Shown here piece after piece: positions 27,112-35,689 of a stretch of 64,000 nt of DNA. Below the pieces are notes generated by a model, which made no database searches, was not told the origin of the DNA, and saw only the letters and a list, made by a program, of their open reading frames with translations. The position numbers and the translations under genes are program-made. Each line of letters opens with the position of its first letter. Position 1 is the stretch's first letter. The stretch is from Paradevosia shaoguanensis. Its GTDB lineage: Bacteria > Pseudomonadota > Alphaproteobacteria > Rhizobiales > Devosiaceae. The stretch is taken from contig NZ_CP068983.1 in the NCBI RefSeq assembly GCF_016801025.1, forward strand, positions 2,163,888 through 2,227,887, in the 5' to 3' direction.

Positions 27112-28561
27112 GCCCAGGGGCGGCGTTTTTCAGCGCAGCGGACAGATCTGTCCAGCCGCTTTCGTTCAGTTTGAGCGTGGATCGCGATCATGCGCATAGC
27201 GGTGGCGCTCGCAATCGGCGGATAGCGGCGAGGATGGCGCGTACCATCGTGCCGGTGACAGCGACCTCGGCCAGCTGGAAGGTGATGGTGCGGGCGTGAC
27301 GGACCACACGTGCCCCGATCTTGATCAGCTTCAGTTGCAGGCTGGTCAACGACCAGTCGGCCATGGCCTCGGGCGCTCGATGCAGCGCAAGAAGGTGGCC
27401 AGGTTGTACGCCAGGGCGTGCAGTTGCAGCCGCACCTCATTGTCGCGGAACTTCCGGCACGACAGCCGCGTCCAGCGAAAGGCGTATTTGCCCTCTTTGA
27501 TGTGCTGCTCGGCGGTGCCGCGCTGGTTGTAGAACCGCACCACCCAGTCCGGCTCCATCGGCAGGTTGGTGACGATGAAGCCGAAACGCGGGAACAGTTC
27601 GCCCGGATGCCATTCGATCTTGGCGATCACCCGGCGTTCCTTGTCCCAGGACGCCGCCTGATACTCGAATTCCTCGAAGAACCGCTTGACCTTGGTCAGT
27701 GACGGCCGCCCGACAGGGCGCGTTAGCCGATGCGCGATCTTGTCCTTGAGGACCGCGTTTGCGGGCAGCCGGATGGCGTAGAAGAACCGCGCTTCTTCCA
27801 ATCGCTCATAGATCGCCGGGATCGCGTAGGCAGCATCGGCCCGGAAGAACCTGCCACCAAGGTCGCGCTCCGCGTAGCGCGCAATGACGGGGTCGAGAAC
27901 ATCACGCCAGCCATCGGCGCTGTGGACGTTGCCATGGCGCAGGGCGCAGCGTTCCAGCATCCCGAACTGGTTGAACAGAAAGTTGGGGTGATAGCAGCTA
28001 CAGTCGAAATGGCCATTCCAGGCGGACCCTTCCTGGTCGCCATGGGTCGGGCTGACCGGAGCCGTCCATGTCCAGAACGATGTACTTCAGCCCGTTACGG
28101 TCATGGAACCGGTCGATCCATTGCCCGTTCAGGTCGGCCAGCGCGGCACGGTTCCCGGCCAGAGCCAGCGTCTCGGTCTCGAACCGTCCCATCTGCGATG
28201 CCGAGGCCGCTTGTGCATCGACCGCTCTGCCGCCGACAACTTGGCGCATGACCGGATCGCAGGCGAGACGGTTGGCGTCGTTGACATCCTCGTATCCGGC
28301 CAGCCGCCCAAAGACTGATTGCCGGAACAGGCCGTCGAGCCGATGGACCGTGTTCTTGCCAGAGCGAGTATCGCGCAGCGCCGCTGACGCCAAATCGGAC
28401 AACCCGAGCGCGTCATCAAGCTCGCGCATCACCAGAAGGCCGCCGTCGGAACTGAGCTGCGTGCCGCGAAATTCCAGCCGCACGCGAGGGTCGAAATCCA
28501 CCCGATCTGCCCGTTGCAAGCCCGCACCCTCTGGGTGATCCATGAAACGCGCCCCTCGCAG
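27112..28561 (-). mobile_element. IS1380-family insertion sequence, degenerate
   Basis: About 1.45 kb carrying a frameshifted IS1380-type transposase. Candidate imperfect terminal repeats are AGGGGCGGCGTTTTTCA near the left end (27116 on) and, reversed, AGGGGCGCGTTTCA near the right end (28545-28558). The 4-base CCTT at 27108-27111 and 28562-28565 could be the target duplication, a length known for this family. Ends are tentative because they come from eye alignment. With the two neighbouring foreign pieces the element splits the dipeptide-importer cluster. Confidence 0.65.
27188..28543 (-). pseudogene. IS1380-family transposase, two frameshifts
   Basis: Three reading-frame pieces make one transposase of about 450 residues. 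The N-terminal piece (from 28543) reads DFDPRVRLEF and SSDGGLLVMRELDDALGLSD, up to KYIVLDMDGS. An apparent extra G near 28056-28059 shifts into the frame with MLERCALRHGNVHSADGWRD and YNQRGTAEQHIKEGKYAF, the DDE-domain part. A second shift near 27374-27376 (one base missing) moves to a frame reading DWSLTSLQLKLIKIGARVV and ending at 27188. It cannot make full-length transposase unless both shifts are recoded or are sequencing errors. Confidence 0.8.
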
Positions 28562-28637
28562 CCTTCAACACCATGTTTTATATAGGAAATATAATGGTCA
28601 GGACAGCGAAATCAGCGCCTTACTTGGGAAATGTGGG

Positions 28638-29567
28638 ATGAAACGAATATTCATCTCCTCGCGCGGCAACCCTGAGCACTTGGCGGAGCTTTTCCGTCGG
28701 GAACTCCCTGGCTACGAAGTCCTCACCGCCCAACCCGGGCCGGACGATCCGGCGGTGCAGTACATCGTGGTCGGAAGGCCGGCGCCGGGAGTGATCGCCG
28801 CCGTTCCCGGCATCGAACTCGTCCTGAGCCTCAATGCCGGCGTCGAGCACCTGCTGGCCAGCGGCGAGGTTCCCGAAGGGCTGCCGATCGTGCGGCTCGT
28901 CGACGAGGGCCTGGCGCTGGGCATGGCAGAATGGGTGCTGGCACAGGCCCTGGCCTGGCATCGCAATCTCTTCGACTATGCCGAGGTCCAGAAGCGTGCC
29001 GAATGGTTGCCGAGCTCCGAAAAGCTCGCGAACGAGCGGCGGGTGGTGGTCCTGGGCGCGGGCGCGCTAGGGCGTCCGGTTGCCGGGCATTTCGTCCGCT
29101 TCGGCTTTGATACCCGGGTCTGGTCACGCACCCGCCACGACATTCCCGGCGCCGCGACTTTCGCCGGCAAGGATCAGCTTATCGAGGCCGTCTCCGGCAG
29201 CGACATCCTCGTCAACCTGCTGCCGCTAACCGCCGAGACCGCCAATATCATCGATGCCTCGGTGTTCGCGGCGCTCAACCAGGGTGCGTTCTTCATCAAC
29301 GGGGCGCGAGGGGCGCACGTTGTGGATGCCGACCTGCTTGCCGCGCTCGACGCAGGCCAGCTGAGCGGTGCTGCGCTCGACGTCTTCCGCGTCGAGCCGC
29401 TGCCCGCAGAAGATCCGTTCTGGCGGCACCCGAAGATTCGCGTTTCTCCACACGTGGCGGCTCCGACGCACGCCCATGTGGCGGTGAATGAAATGGCCGA
29501 GAATATCCGTCGGTTCGAGCGTGGTGAGGCGATCCCCCACCTCGTGGATCGAACCGCCGGCTACTAA
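28638..29567 (+). CDS. D-2-hydroxyacid dehydrogenase (glyoxylate/hydroxypyruvate reductase A-like)
   Basis: 309 residues from MKRIFISSRGN, close to the 312 of GhrA. NAD(P)-binding motif VVLGAGALGRPVAGHF, the substrate-binding arginine in FINGARGAHVVDADLL, catalytic glutamate region DVFRVEPLPAEDPFW and catalytic histidine in SPHVAAPTHAH. It reduces short 2-keto acids to D-2-hydroxy acids in the cytoplasm. It starts 76 bases beyond the IS end and is followed by the binding-protein gene, so it is the first intact gene of the downstream half of the split cluster. Confidence 0.87.
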   Translation: MKRIFISSRGNPEHLAELFRRELPGYEVLTAQPGPDDPAVQYIVVGRPAPGVIAAVPGIELVLSLNAGVEHLLASGEVPEGLPIVRLVDEGLALGMAEWVLAQALAWHRNLFDYAEVQKRAEWLPSSEKLANERRVVVLGAGALGRPVAGHFVRFGFDTRVWSRTRHDIPGAATFAGKDQLIEAVSGSDILVNLLPLTAETANIIDASVFAALNQGAFFINGARGAHVVDADLLAALDAGQLSGAALDVFRVEPLPAEDPFWRHPKIRVSPHVAAPTHAHVAVNEMAENIRRFERGEAIPHLVDRTAGY

Positions 29568-29626
29568 ACTACAGACCGGGGACAACCCGGCTGAGGAAAC
29601 AACAAAGGGCAAAAGGTAGGAAACAC

Positions 29627-31237
29627 ATGACTTTCAAACCAACTCGTCGCAGCGTGCTGCAGGGAATGCTTGCCGGATCGGCTGCCTTCGCGGTGATGGG
29701 GGCTTTCCCGGCCTTCGCGCAGCAGAAGGGCGGAAAGCTGACTGTCGGTCTTACTTATGAAATCGACACGATGAACGTCTATTCCACCGGCTTCCTGGGC
29801 GACGCCCAGGCCGCAGTGGTCGAAGGGCTGCTGGCGCCCGATCCGCACGCCAAGTACGTGCCGGTCCTCGCTACCGAAGTGCCTACCCTCGAGAACGGCG
29901 GCATCGTCGTCTCCGAAGGCGGCAAGACCATGAAGATCACCTATAAGCTTCGCCCTGGCGTCAAGTGGCATGACGGCGCTCCCTTCACGTCCGCCGACGT
30001 GAAGTACACCTGGGAAGCGGTCAAGGATCCGGCCTTCATCGCCGAGTCCAAGGATGGCTCGTCCGAAGTCGAGAGCATCGACACGCCGGACGACCTGACG
30101 GTTGTGGTCAACTACAACACGATCCTGCCGACCTTCGCCTCCACGCTCTTTACTTTCGGCATCCTGCCCAAGCACCTGCTAGAGGGCACCGACCTCAACA
30201 CCTCGCCCTACAACGAGACCCCGGTCGGCACCGGCCCTTTCAAGGTTACCGAGTTCGTTCGCGGCCAGTACGTGGTGACCGAGCGCTTCGACGACTACTG
30301 GCGCAAGGCCGACAACGGCGATCAACTGCCGTATCTCGACGGCATCATCTTCAAGATGATTCCCGACACCAATACCCTGATTACCCAGCTCAAATCGGGT
30401 GAAGTGCAACTGGTCGTGCAGACTCCCTACAACCAGGCCGCTCAGGTCGAAGGGATCGACGGCATCGAGATGATCAAGGGGCCGCTGCTGTCCTGGCAGC
30501 ACCTGGACTTCAACTTCAAGCGTCCCTCGCTCGCCGACATCAATGTCCGCAAGGCCATCGCCTCCGCGATCGATCGTTCCATCCTCATCAAGGCGCAGGG
30601 CGGCTTCCCGGAAGCCATCAAGTCGCCGGTCGTGCCGGTATTCGACTTCTACGCCGCCGACACGCCCGAAACGCCCTATGACGTCGAAGCAGCCAAGAAA
30701 CTGCTCGATGATGCCGGTTACAAGCCTGGCGGCGACGGCATCCGTGAAAAGGATGGCGAGCGGCTGTCCTATACCTTCATGGTGCAGGCTGGCCGTGCCG
30801 ATGACGAACTCGCACAGCAGGTCATCATCGCTCAGCTCAAGGCCATCGGCATCGAGGCCACCGCTGACAACAAGACTGGCGTTGCCTACCGCGAAGCCCG
30901 CTACAAGGGCGGCTACGACCTCATCTATGGTCGCTGGATCACCTCTGCCGATCCGGTCTATTCGGTGTTCTGGGGGACCGGTGGCGCCAATAACGGGCAG
31001 TCCTATTCCAACCCTGCCCTGGATGCGGCTTTCGGCAAGTTCGAGAACACGCTCGATCCCGCCGCGCGTAAGGAAGCTGCGGCCGAGTTCCAGAAGATTC
31101 TCGCCGAGGACCTTCCCACGATTTCCCTGACGACGAATGTGGCCTTGATCGCCAAGACCAAGAAGCTGAAGAACTTCGTTCCGAACCCGACGAACATGAC
31201 CAACTTCATCAACTCCAGCCCGTGGTATCTCGAATAG
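29627..31237 (+). CDS. ABC transporter substrate-binding protein, family 5 (dipeptide/oligopeptide)
   Basis: 536 residues. The N-terminus TRRSVLQGMLAGSAAFAVM has twin arginines and a hydrophobic stretch ending at AFAQ, suggesting Tat export. Family 5 landmarks are TYKLRPGVKWHDGAPFTSAD and PVGTGPFKVTEF. Family 5 binds peptides, opines, nickel or other small ligands in the periplasm; the ligand here is unknown. A ribosome site GGTAGGAA precedes the start. An 11-bp stem-loop separates it from the permease genes. Confidence 0.92.
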   Translation: MTFKPTRRSVLQGMLAGSAAFAVMGAFPAFAQQKGGKLTVGLTYEIDTMNVYSTGFLGDAQAAVVEGLLAPDPHAKYVPVLATEVPTLENGGIVVSEGGKTMKITYKLRPGVKWHDGAPFTSADVKYTWEAVKDPAFIAESKDGSSEVESIDTPDDLTVVVNYNTILPTFASTLFTFGILPKHLLEGTDLNTSPYNETPVGTGPFKVTEFVRGQYVVTERFDDYWRKADNGDQLPYLDGIIFKMIPDTNTLITQLKSGEVQLVVQTPYNQAAQVEGIDGIEMIKGPLLSWQHLDFNFKRPSLADINVRKAIASAIDRSILIKAQGGFPEAIKSPVVPVFDFYAADTPETPYDVEAAKKLLDDAGYKPGGDGIREKDGERLSYTFMVQAGRADDELAQQVIIAQLKAIGIEATADNKTGVAYREARYKGGYDLIYGRWITSADPVYSVFWGTGGANNGQSYSNPALDAAFGKFENTLDPAARKEAAAEFQKILAEDLPTISLTTNVALIAKTKKLKNFVPNPTNMTNFINSSPWYLE

Positions 31238-31256
31238 TGCTGGAATCCCTGATCTC

Positions 31257-31285
31257 CTGCTTCCGGCGCATTGTGCCGGAAGCAG
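31257..31285 (+). other. Intercistronic stem-loop after the family 5 binding-protein gene
   Basis: A perfect 11-bp stem (CTGCTTCCGGC, 31257-31267, with 31275-31285) and a 7-base loop, without T-tract, in the 73-base gap before the permease genes. Likely an mRNA stabiliser or attenuator that raises binding-protein levels. Confidence 0.6.
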
Positions 31286-31310
31286 TATCGGTACTGGATC
31301 GGGAGGTATC

Positions 31311-32264
31311 ATGAGCTTCGGTTTTATCCTTCGGCGGCTCGGGGGAGCGATACCGCTGCTCCTGGGTATCTCCCTGATCCTTTTCACCATCATCCACCTT
31401 GCCCCGGGTGGGCCTCTGGATATGTATACGGACAATCCGGCCGTCAGCCAGGAAGCGCTCGATCAGATCGCCCGGGCGTACGGCCTCGACCAACCCGTTC
31501 CTGTGCAATACTTCCTGTGGCTCAAGGCCATGGTCGTCGGTGATTGGGGCTATTCGATTCGCACCGGCCGGCCGGTTCTGACCGAGATAGCGCTGCGACT
31601 TGGCCCGACCCTGCAACTCGGTGGCCTCGCGTTGCTGGTCTCCCTCTGTGTCGCAATTCCGCTTGGTGTCCTGAGCGCTTCGCGCCGGGGCTCGGCGCTC
31701 GACAACGGCCTCACGCTGGCCTCGTTCACGGGCATATCGGTGCCAGTCTTCTGGTTGGCGCTGCTGCTCCAACTGCTGTTCTCGGTGCAACTGGGATGGC
31801 TGCCTTCGGCGGGCTACCAGTCGATCGGAGACGGCTCCTTCCTCGACAGGCTTTCGCACATCGTGATGCCCGCCGCCGTGCTCTCGCTAGCGACTATCGC
31901 CTCGTGGAGCCGCTTCATCCGATCCGGCATGGTTGATGTCCTCAACCAGGACTATGTTCGCACGGCCTATGCCAAGGGGAGGGGGGAGCCCGGCGTGCTG
32001 CTTTTCCATGCTCTGCGCAATGCCATGATCCCTGCCGTGACTGTCATTGCCGTCGATTTCGGCACAGTTATTTCTGGCGCTGTCATCACCGAAACCGTCT
32101 TTGCCTGGCCGGGTATCGGTCGCCTCTTTATGGAGAGCATGGACGGACGCGACTACCCCATGCTGATGGGGCTCATGATGATGGGTTCGGTCGGCATCAT
32201 CCTCGCCAACATTGTAGCCGACCTCGCTTACGCGGCGTTGGACCCGCGGATCCGCTATGGCTGA
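31311..32264 (+). CDS. Dipeptide-type ABC transporter permease, DppB-like
   Basis: 317 residues. The N-terminal FILRRLGGAIPLLLGISLIL and the EAA-loop region YAKGRGEPGVLLFHALRNAM are typical of DppB permeases, with about six membrane helices. The start has GGGAGG upstream. It overlaps the DppC-like gene by eight bases. Confidence 0.92.
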   Translation: MSFGFILRRLGGAIPLLLGISLILFTIIHLAPGGPLDMYTDNPAVSQEALDQIARAYGLDQPVPVQYFLWLKAMVVGDWGYSIRTGRPVLTEIALRLGPTLQLGGLALLVSLCVAIPLGVLSASRRGSALDNGLTLASFTGISVPVFWLALLLQLLFSVQLGWLPSAGYQSIGDGSFLDRLSHIVMPAAVLSLATIASWSRFIRSGMVDVLNQDYVRTAYAKGRGEPGVLLFHALRNAMIPAVTVIAVDFGTVISGAVITETVFAWPGIGRLFMESMDGRDYPMLMGLMMMGSVGIILANIVADLAYAALDPRIRYG

Positions 32265-33138
32265 CCTTTCCCTGTCCCCCGCAACTGTCGTTCCTCCCCA
32301 AAGCTATGGCCGCCGTGCCTTACGGCGTTTTCTCAAGCATAAGGCCGCCGTTGCCGGGCTCCTGTTCCTCTTGGTCATGGGCCTGATCGTGTTGATCGGT
32401 CCCATCGTGTCGCCCTATGCTTTTGATGCGCAGGATTTCATGCTCATCGGTTCGCCCGGGCCGATATCGTCTGCACACTGGCTTGGAACCGACGAGTTGG
32501 GACGCGATGCGCTCACTCGCCTGATCCACGGCGGGCGGATCTCTCTCGCGGTGGGCCTCGCCGGAGCCATCGTTTCGACCGTCGTCGGCACACTGGTTGG
32601 AGCCATGGCGGGCTTCTACCGTGGGTGGACCGACACCATCCTGATGCGCTTTACCGACGTGATCCTCTGCATCCCCACCTTGCCGCTGGTATTGCTGCTA
32701 TCGGGCCTCTTCCGGCCGAGCCCGCCATTGCTGGTTGCTATCGTCGGCATCCTCATCTGGATGGGGACGGCGCGGCTGGTCCGCTCGCAGTTCCTCGCCT
32801 TGCGCGAGCGCGAATTCGTCGAGGCGGCCCGGGCACTGGGAGCAGGGGGCGCGCGTCTTATGTTCCGCCACATCCTGCCCAACGCCATCGGTCCGATAAC
32901 CGTGGCCGCGACCCTCGCCGTGGGCAGCGCCATCATGCTGGAATCGGCGCTTTCCTTCCTCGGCTTCGGCATCCAGCCGCCTGTGCCGACCTGGGGTAAT
33001 CTCCTCAACAGCGCCAGTTCGTGGCTGTCCGTCGCCCCTTGGCTCGCCATTCCTCCCGGGCTCTGCATCCTTTTCACTGTCCTCTCCGTGAACTTCCTCG
33101 GGGATGGACTACGCGACGCGCTCGAGCCGAAGGAATAG
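32257..33138 (+). CDS. Dipeptide-type ABC transporter permease, DppC-like
   Basis: 293 residues with an N-terminal RRALRRFLKHKAAVAGLLFL segment, HWLGTDELGRDALTRLIHGG typical of DppC, and the EAA motif EAARALGAGGARLMFRHILP near residue 190. It pairs with the DppB-like permease. The GGT-like gene starts five bases after its stop. Confidence 0.92.
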   Translation: MADLSLSPATVVPPQSYGRRALRRFLKHKAAVAGLLFLLVMGLIVLIGPIVSPYAFDAQDFMLIGSPGPISSAHWLGTDELGRDALTRLIHGGRISLAVGLAGAIVSTVVGTLVGAMAGFYRGWTDTILMRFTDVILCIPTLPLVLLLSGLFRPSPPLLVAIVGILIWMGTARLVRSQFLALREREFVEAARALGAGGARLMFRHILPNAIGPITVAATLAVGSAIMLESALSFLGFGIQPPVPTWGNLLNSASSWLSVAPWLAIPPGLCILFTVLSVNFLGDGLRDALEPKE

Positions 33139-33142
33139 GGCG

Positions 33143-34798
33143 GTGGAGGGCCTTTCGCGTTACATCGTCGATCAGGGCCCCAAACCGGTCGCGCGCGGCA
33201 AGGCCGTGGCAAGCACAGGCAATCCGATCGTGACCGAGACGGTCACGCGTGTGCTCGCGGATGGCGGCAATGCCGCGGATGCGGCGATCGCGGGTGCCCT
33301 GGTGCAGGCGGCGGTCGAACCGCATCTGACCAGCCATGCCGGCATGGTCTCCTGTCTCTATTGGGATGCCAATACCGGCAAGGCTTATCAGCTCAATGCC
33401 CTCGGCACGCTACCGCCCGATCTATCGCCGTTCCGCCCGATCAATGGCGTGGGCGGATGGGCCCGAGAAGGCGCTCCCGGTCCGCAGGCGGCGATACCGG
33501 GCTTCATGCCCGGGCTCGGCGCGCTCCACGCGCGCTTCGGCAGCAAGTCGTGGGCAGAGCTTTGCGCGCCCGCGGTGGAGTGGGCCGACAAGGGCCATCC
33601 CGTTTCTTCATTCGAGTATGGCGTCAACGTTTTCGCGGCGCCCTTCGTCAGCTACTTCGAATCCGGCCGCGAAGTCTTCATGCCTAGCGGCTTCCTGACC
33701 CCGGTCGGTAAGGTCGTTCGTAACCCGAAGCTGGCAAGGACACTCCAGCGATTGGCGGACGAGGGGCCCGGCTATTTCACCACCGGCGGTTGGGCGCACG
33801 CATTCGTTGCGGCGGGCAATTCACTTGGATGGCCTATTCGTCCGGATCACCTCACCGCCAATCCCCCGCGCTGGCAAGAGCCCCTGCGCTTCAGCTATCG
33901 CGACCACGAGATTCTTGCGCTCTCTCCGCCCGAACGGCAGGGCGCCTATTGCGCTCTCGTTCTGGGCGTGATGCAGGCACTCGGGGTGGCGGAAATGGAG
34001 CCGTTCGGGGCGGACCACATCTATTCGATGACACACGCCCTGAGGCTGGGTGATCAGGCCGCCGGATTCCTCCACGATCCGAAGTTCTTCGGTGAGGCGG
34101 CCGATGTGATGATGGATCCAGACTATCACCGGTCGCTGGCCCGGCTGATTGCCGCGGGACGACCGCGGGTCGATCTCACCGAACACGTGCGGCTGACGCG
34201 TGGTGCCTCGGCTTTCGCGGCGACGGGCTGGAACAGTGCGCGCAGCAAGTCGCCCGTCGGCTCCTGCGAAATCTCGATCGTCGACGCGCAGGGCAATTGG
34301 GTTCAGATGATGAACACGATTCAGTCTGGCGGCATACCCGGCATAGCGGTGGACGGAGTCTTCATGATGGGCTCGCACGAGCAGACGTCCATGAGTGCCC
34401 ACTTTGCGAACTGGAGAGTGCCCGGCGCCCGGATGCGCAACATCCTGGGCAATACGCTAGTGCTAAAGGGCGGCACGCCATGGCTGAGCCTAGGAACCCC
34501 CGGCAACGTCTATGCGACCGTCGCTCAGATGCTTCTCAACATTCTCGAATTCGGCATGTCGCCGGACAGGGCCTCCGACGCCCCCCGCATGCTGCCGCTG
34601 GAAGACGACTACACGTTGGCGATCGAGAGCCGGCTGACGCCCAAAACGATCCTTGATCTTACCAAGCTCGGCCTAACACTGGCGCCGATGCCTGGATGGG
34701 ATTGGAATCAGGGGTCGTTTCAGATGTGTTGGCGTGAAGGCGACAGCTTGGCGGCAAGCGCCGACTATCGCCGTACCGGCGTGGCCGCGGCGATTTAG
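33143..34798 (+). CDS. Gamma-glutamyltransferase family protein, diverged active site
   Basis: 551 residues from GTG at 33143, which has AAGGA upstream and sits just after the DppC stop; an ATG at 33104 lies inside dppC. The large-subunit landmark VLADGGNAADAAIAGALVQA is clear. Where GGT proteins have TTHxSVVD, beginning with the N-terminal threonine nucleophile of the small subunit, this protein reads SCEISIVDAQGN, so serine (about residue 374) replaces threonine. There is no signal peptide, unlike periplasmic GGT. It may be an N-terminal-nucleophile amidohydrolase that cleaves the imported substrate, possibly a gamma-glutamyl or N-acyl bond. Whether it self-cleaves is unknown. Confidence 0.82.
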   Translation: MEGLSRYIVDQGPKPVARGKAVASTGNPIVTETVTRVLADGGNAADAAIAGALVQAAVEPHLTSHAGMVSCLYWDANTGKAYQLNALGTLPPDLSPFRPINGVGGWAREGAPGPQAAIPGFMPGLGALHARFGSKSWAELCAPAVEWADKGHPVSSFEYGVNVFAAPFVSYFESGREVFMPSGFLTPVGKVVRNPKLARTLQRLADEGPGYFTTGGWAHAFVAAGNSLGWPIRPDHLTANPPRWQEPLRFSYRDHEILALSPPERQGAYCALVLGVMQALGVAEMEPFGADHIYSMTHALRLGDQAAGFLHDPKFFGEAADVMMDPDYHRSLARLIAAGRPRVDLTEHVRLTRGASAFAATGWNSARSKSPVGSCEISIVDAQGNWVQMMNTIQSGGIPGIAVDGVFMMGSHEQTSMSAHFANWRVPGARMRNILGNTLVLKGGTPWLSLGTPGNVYATVAQMLLNILEFGMSPDRASDAPRMLPLEDDYTLAIESRLTPKTILDLTKLGLTLAPMPGWDWNQGSFQMCWREGDSLAASADYRRTGVAAAI

Positions 34799-34933
34799 CG
34801 CCACCTGACGGCTAGTGAAGAAGGTGTTGATGTTTCTGGCCTTTGCCGAAAGGAATAGCCCACCCGGCAACGTTCTGCTTTCCGGCATCCGAAACAGTGG
34901 AAATGACATCAGCGGTCGAAGTGTAAGGAGCAG

Positions 34934-34948
34934 CCCTGCATCGCAGGG
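34934..34948 (+). terminator. Possible terminator after the accessory operon
   Basis: CCCTGC and GCAGGG form a 6-bp stem with a 3-base loop, followed 14 bases later by GTTTTCT. It lies in the 205-base gap after the GGT-like gene. The distance to the T-run makes this weak. No gene is seen in the gap. Confidence 0.3.
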
Positions 34949-35003
34949 ATAGAGCGCCGTTTTCTGATTCGCACGCTGCTCCAGCAATCAATGTCTTATG
35001 AAG

Positions 35004-35093
35004 TGGCGGAGAGAGAGGGATTCGAACCCCCGATAGAGTTGCCCCTATGCCGCATTTCGAGTGCGGTGCATTCAACCACTCTGCCATCTCTCC
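35004..35093 (-). tRNA. tRNA-Ser (anticodon CGA)
   Basis: On the minus strand a 90-base class II tRNA begins GGAGAGAUGGCAGAGUGGUU, has the anticodon loop CUCGAAA (CGA, reading UCG), a long variable arm, the T-loop GGUUCGAAUCC, and ends in encoded CCA. The acceptor arms GGAGAGA and UCTCTCC pair fully. Serine identity follows from the anticodon and long variable arm. Confidence 0.95.
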
Positions 35094-35143
35094 GCAGAGA
35101 CGCTTGTTCCCGCGCTGGCAGCACGGGTGGTCGACGGATCGGG

Positions 35144-35172
35144 CTTATGGCATAGCGGAGGCCCGGCTGCAA
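35144..35172 (-). promoter_or_regulatory. Candidate promoter of tRNA-Ser
   Basis: Reading minus, TTGCAG and CATAAG are separated by exactly 17 bases. The predicted start point is about 44 bases upstream of the tRNA. The -35 match is modest. Confidence 0.35.
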
Positions 35173-35190
35173 CACCCAATCCGATGCAAA

Positions 35191-35607
35191 ATGGTTATGC
35201 CTCCACAACTCCCGCTTTTCGTCTATGGCACGCTGAGGGATGGCGATATTCGCGCGCTGGTGATCGGGCGTGAGCCGGCGCTCACGGTGGCGCGTGCGCC
35301 GGGTTTGGTGGTGGTTGGTTTTCCGGGGAAAAGCTATCCGGCGCTGGTGTCCGATGCGGCGGGCGCGGCCGAAGGGTTGCTGCTGACCGATCTCGTGGCC
35401 GGGGAGTGGGCGGCGCTCGATGCCTATGAGGGCGCGGACTATGAGCGGCGCATCATCATGGTCGACGTGGATGGGGTGATGGGCGAGGCGGTGGTCTATT
35501 GGCCGCTCGTTGCCGTTCGGGCCGGTTCGGCGTTGTGGTCCCTCGATCGATGGCAGCGGAACCACAAGGCGGCGTTTCTCATTGAGGAGGCGAGGGGACG
35601 TCCGTGA
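35191..35607 (+). CDS. Gamma-glutamylcyclotransferase-like (AIG2) protein
   Basis: 138 residues from ATG at 35191 (another ATG at 35197). FVYGTLRDGD is the YGTLR signature of the fold, and LDAYEGADYERR carries the usual acidic residue. Relatives release 5-oxoproline from gamma-glutamyl amino acids, but many AIG2-like members have no assigned reaction. No good ribosome site is seen, so the start is uncertain. It is divergent from tRNA-Ser and not clearly in an operon with the following genes. Confidence 0.8.
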   Translation: MVMPPQLPLFVYGTLRDGDIRALVIGREPALTVARAPGLVVVGFPGKSYPALVSDAAGAAEGLLLTDLVAGEWAALDAYEGADYERRIIMVDVDGVMGEAVVYWPLVAVRAGSALWSLDRWQRNHKAAFLIEEARGRP

Positions 35608-35689
35608 AATCACAAGCGCTTGCAGTTGCTTGATCGGCCGTCATCGACCGGGCAAGGTCCGGGCGTCCACTAAAAGGGAGATACCGACC

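Noticed and set aside
26931-27440. Long upstream extension of the AhpD-like reading frame
   Set aside because: The extra 170 residues read through intergenic DNA and the antisense of the transposase end; they have no protein-like features and the native start is at 26930.
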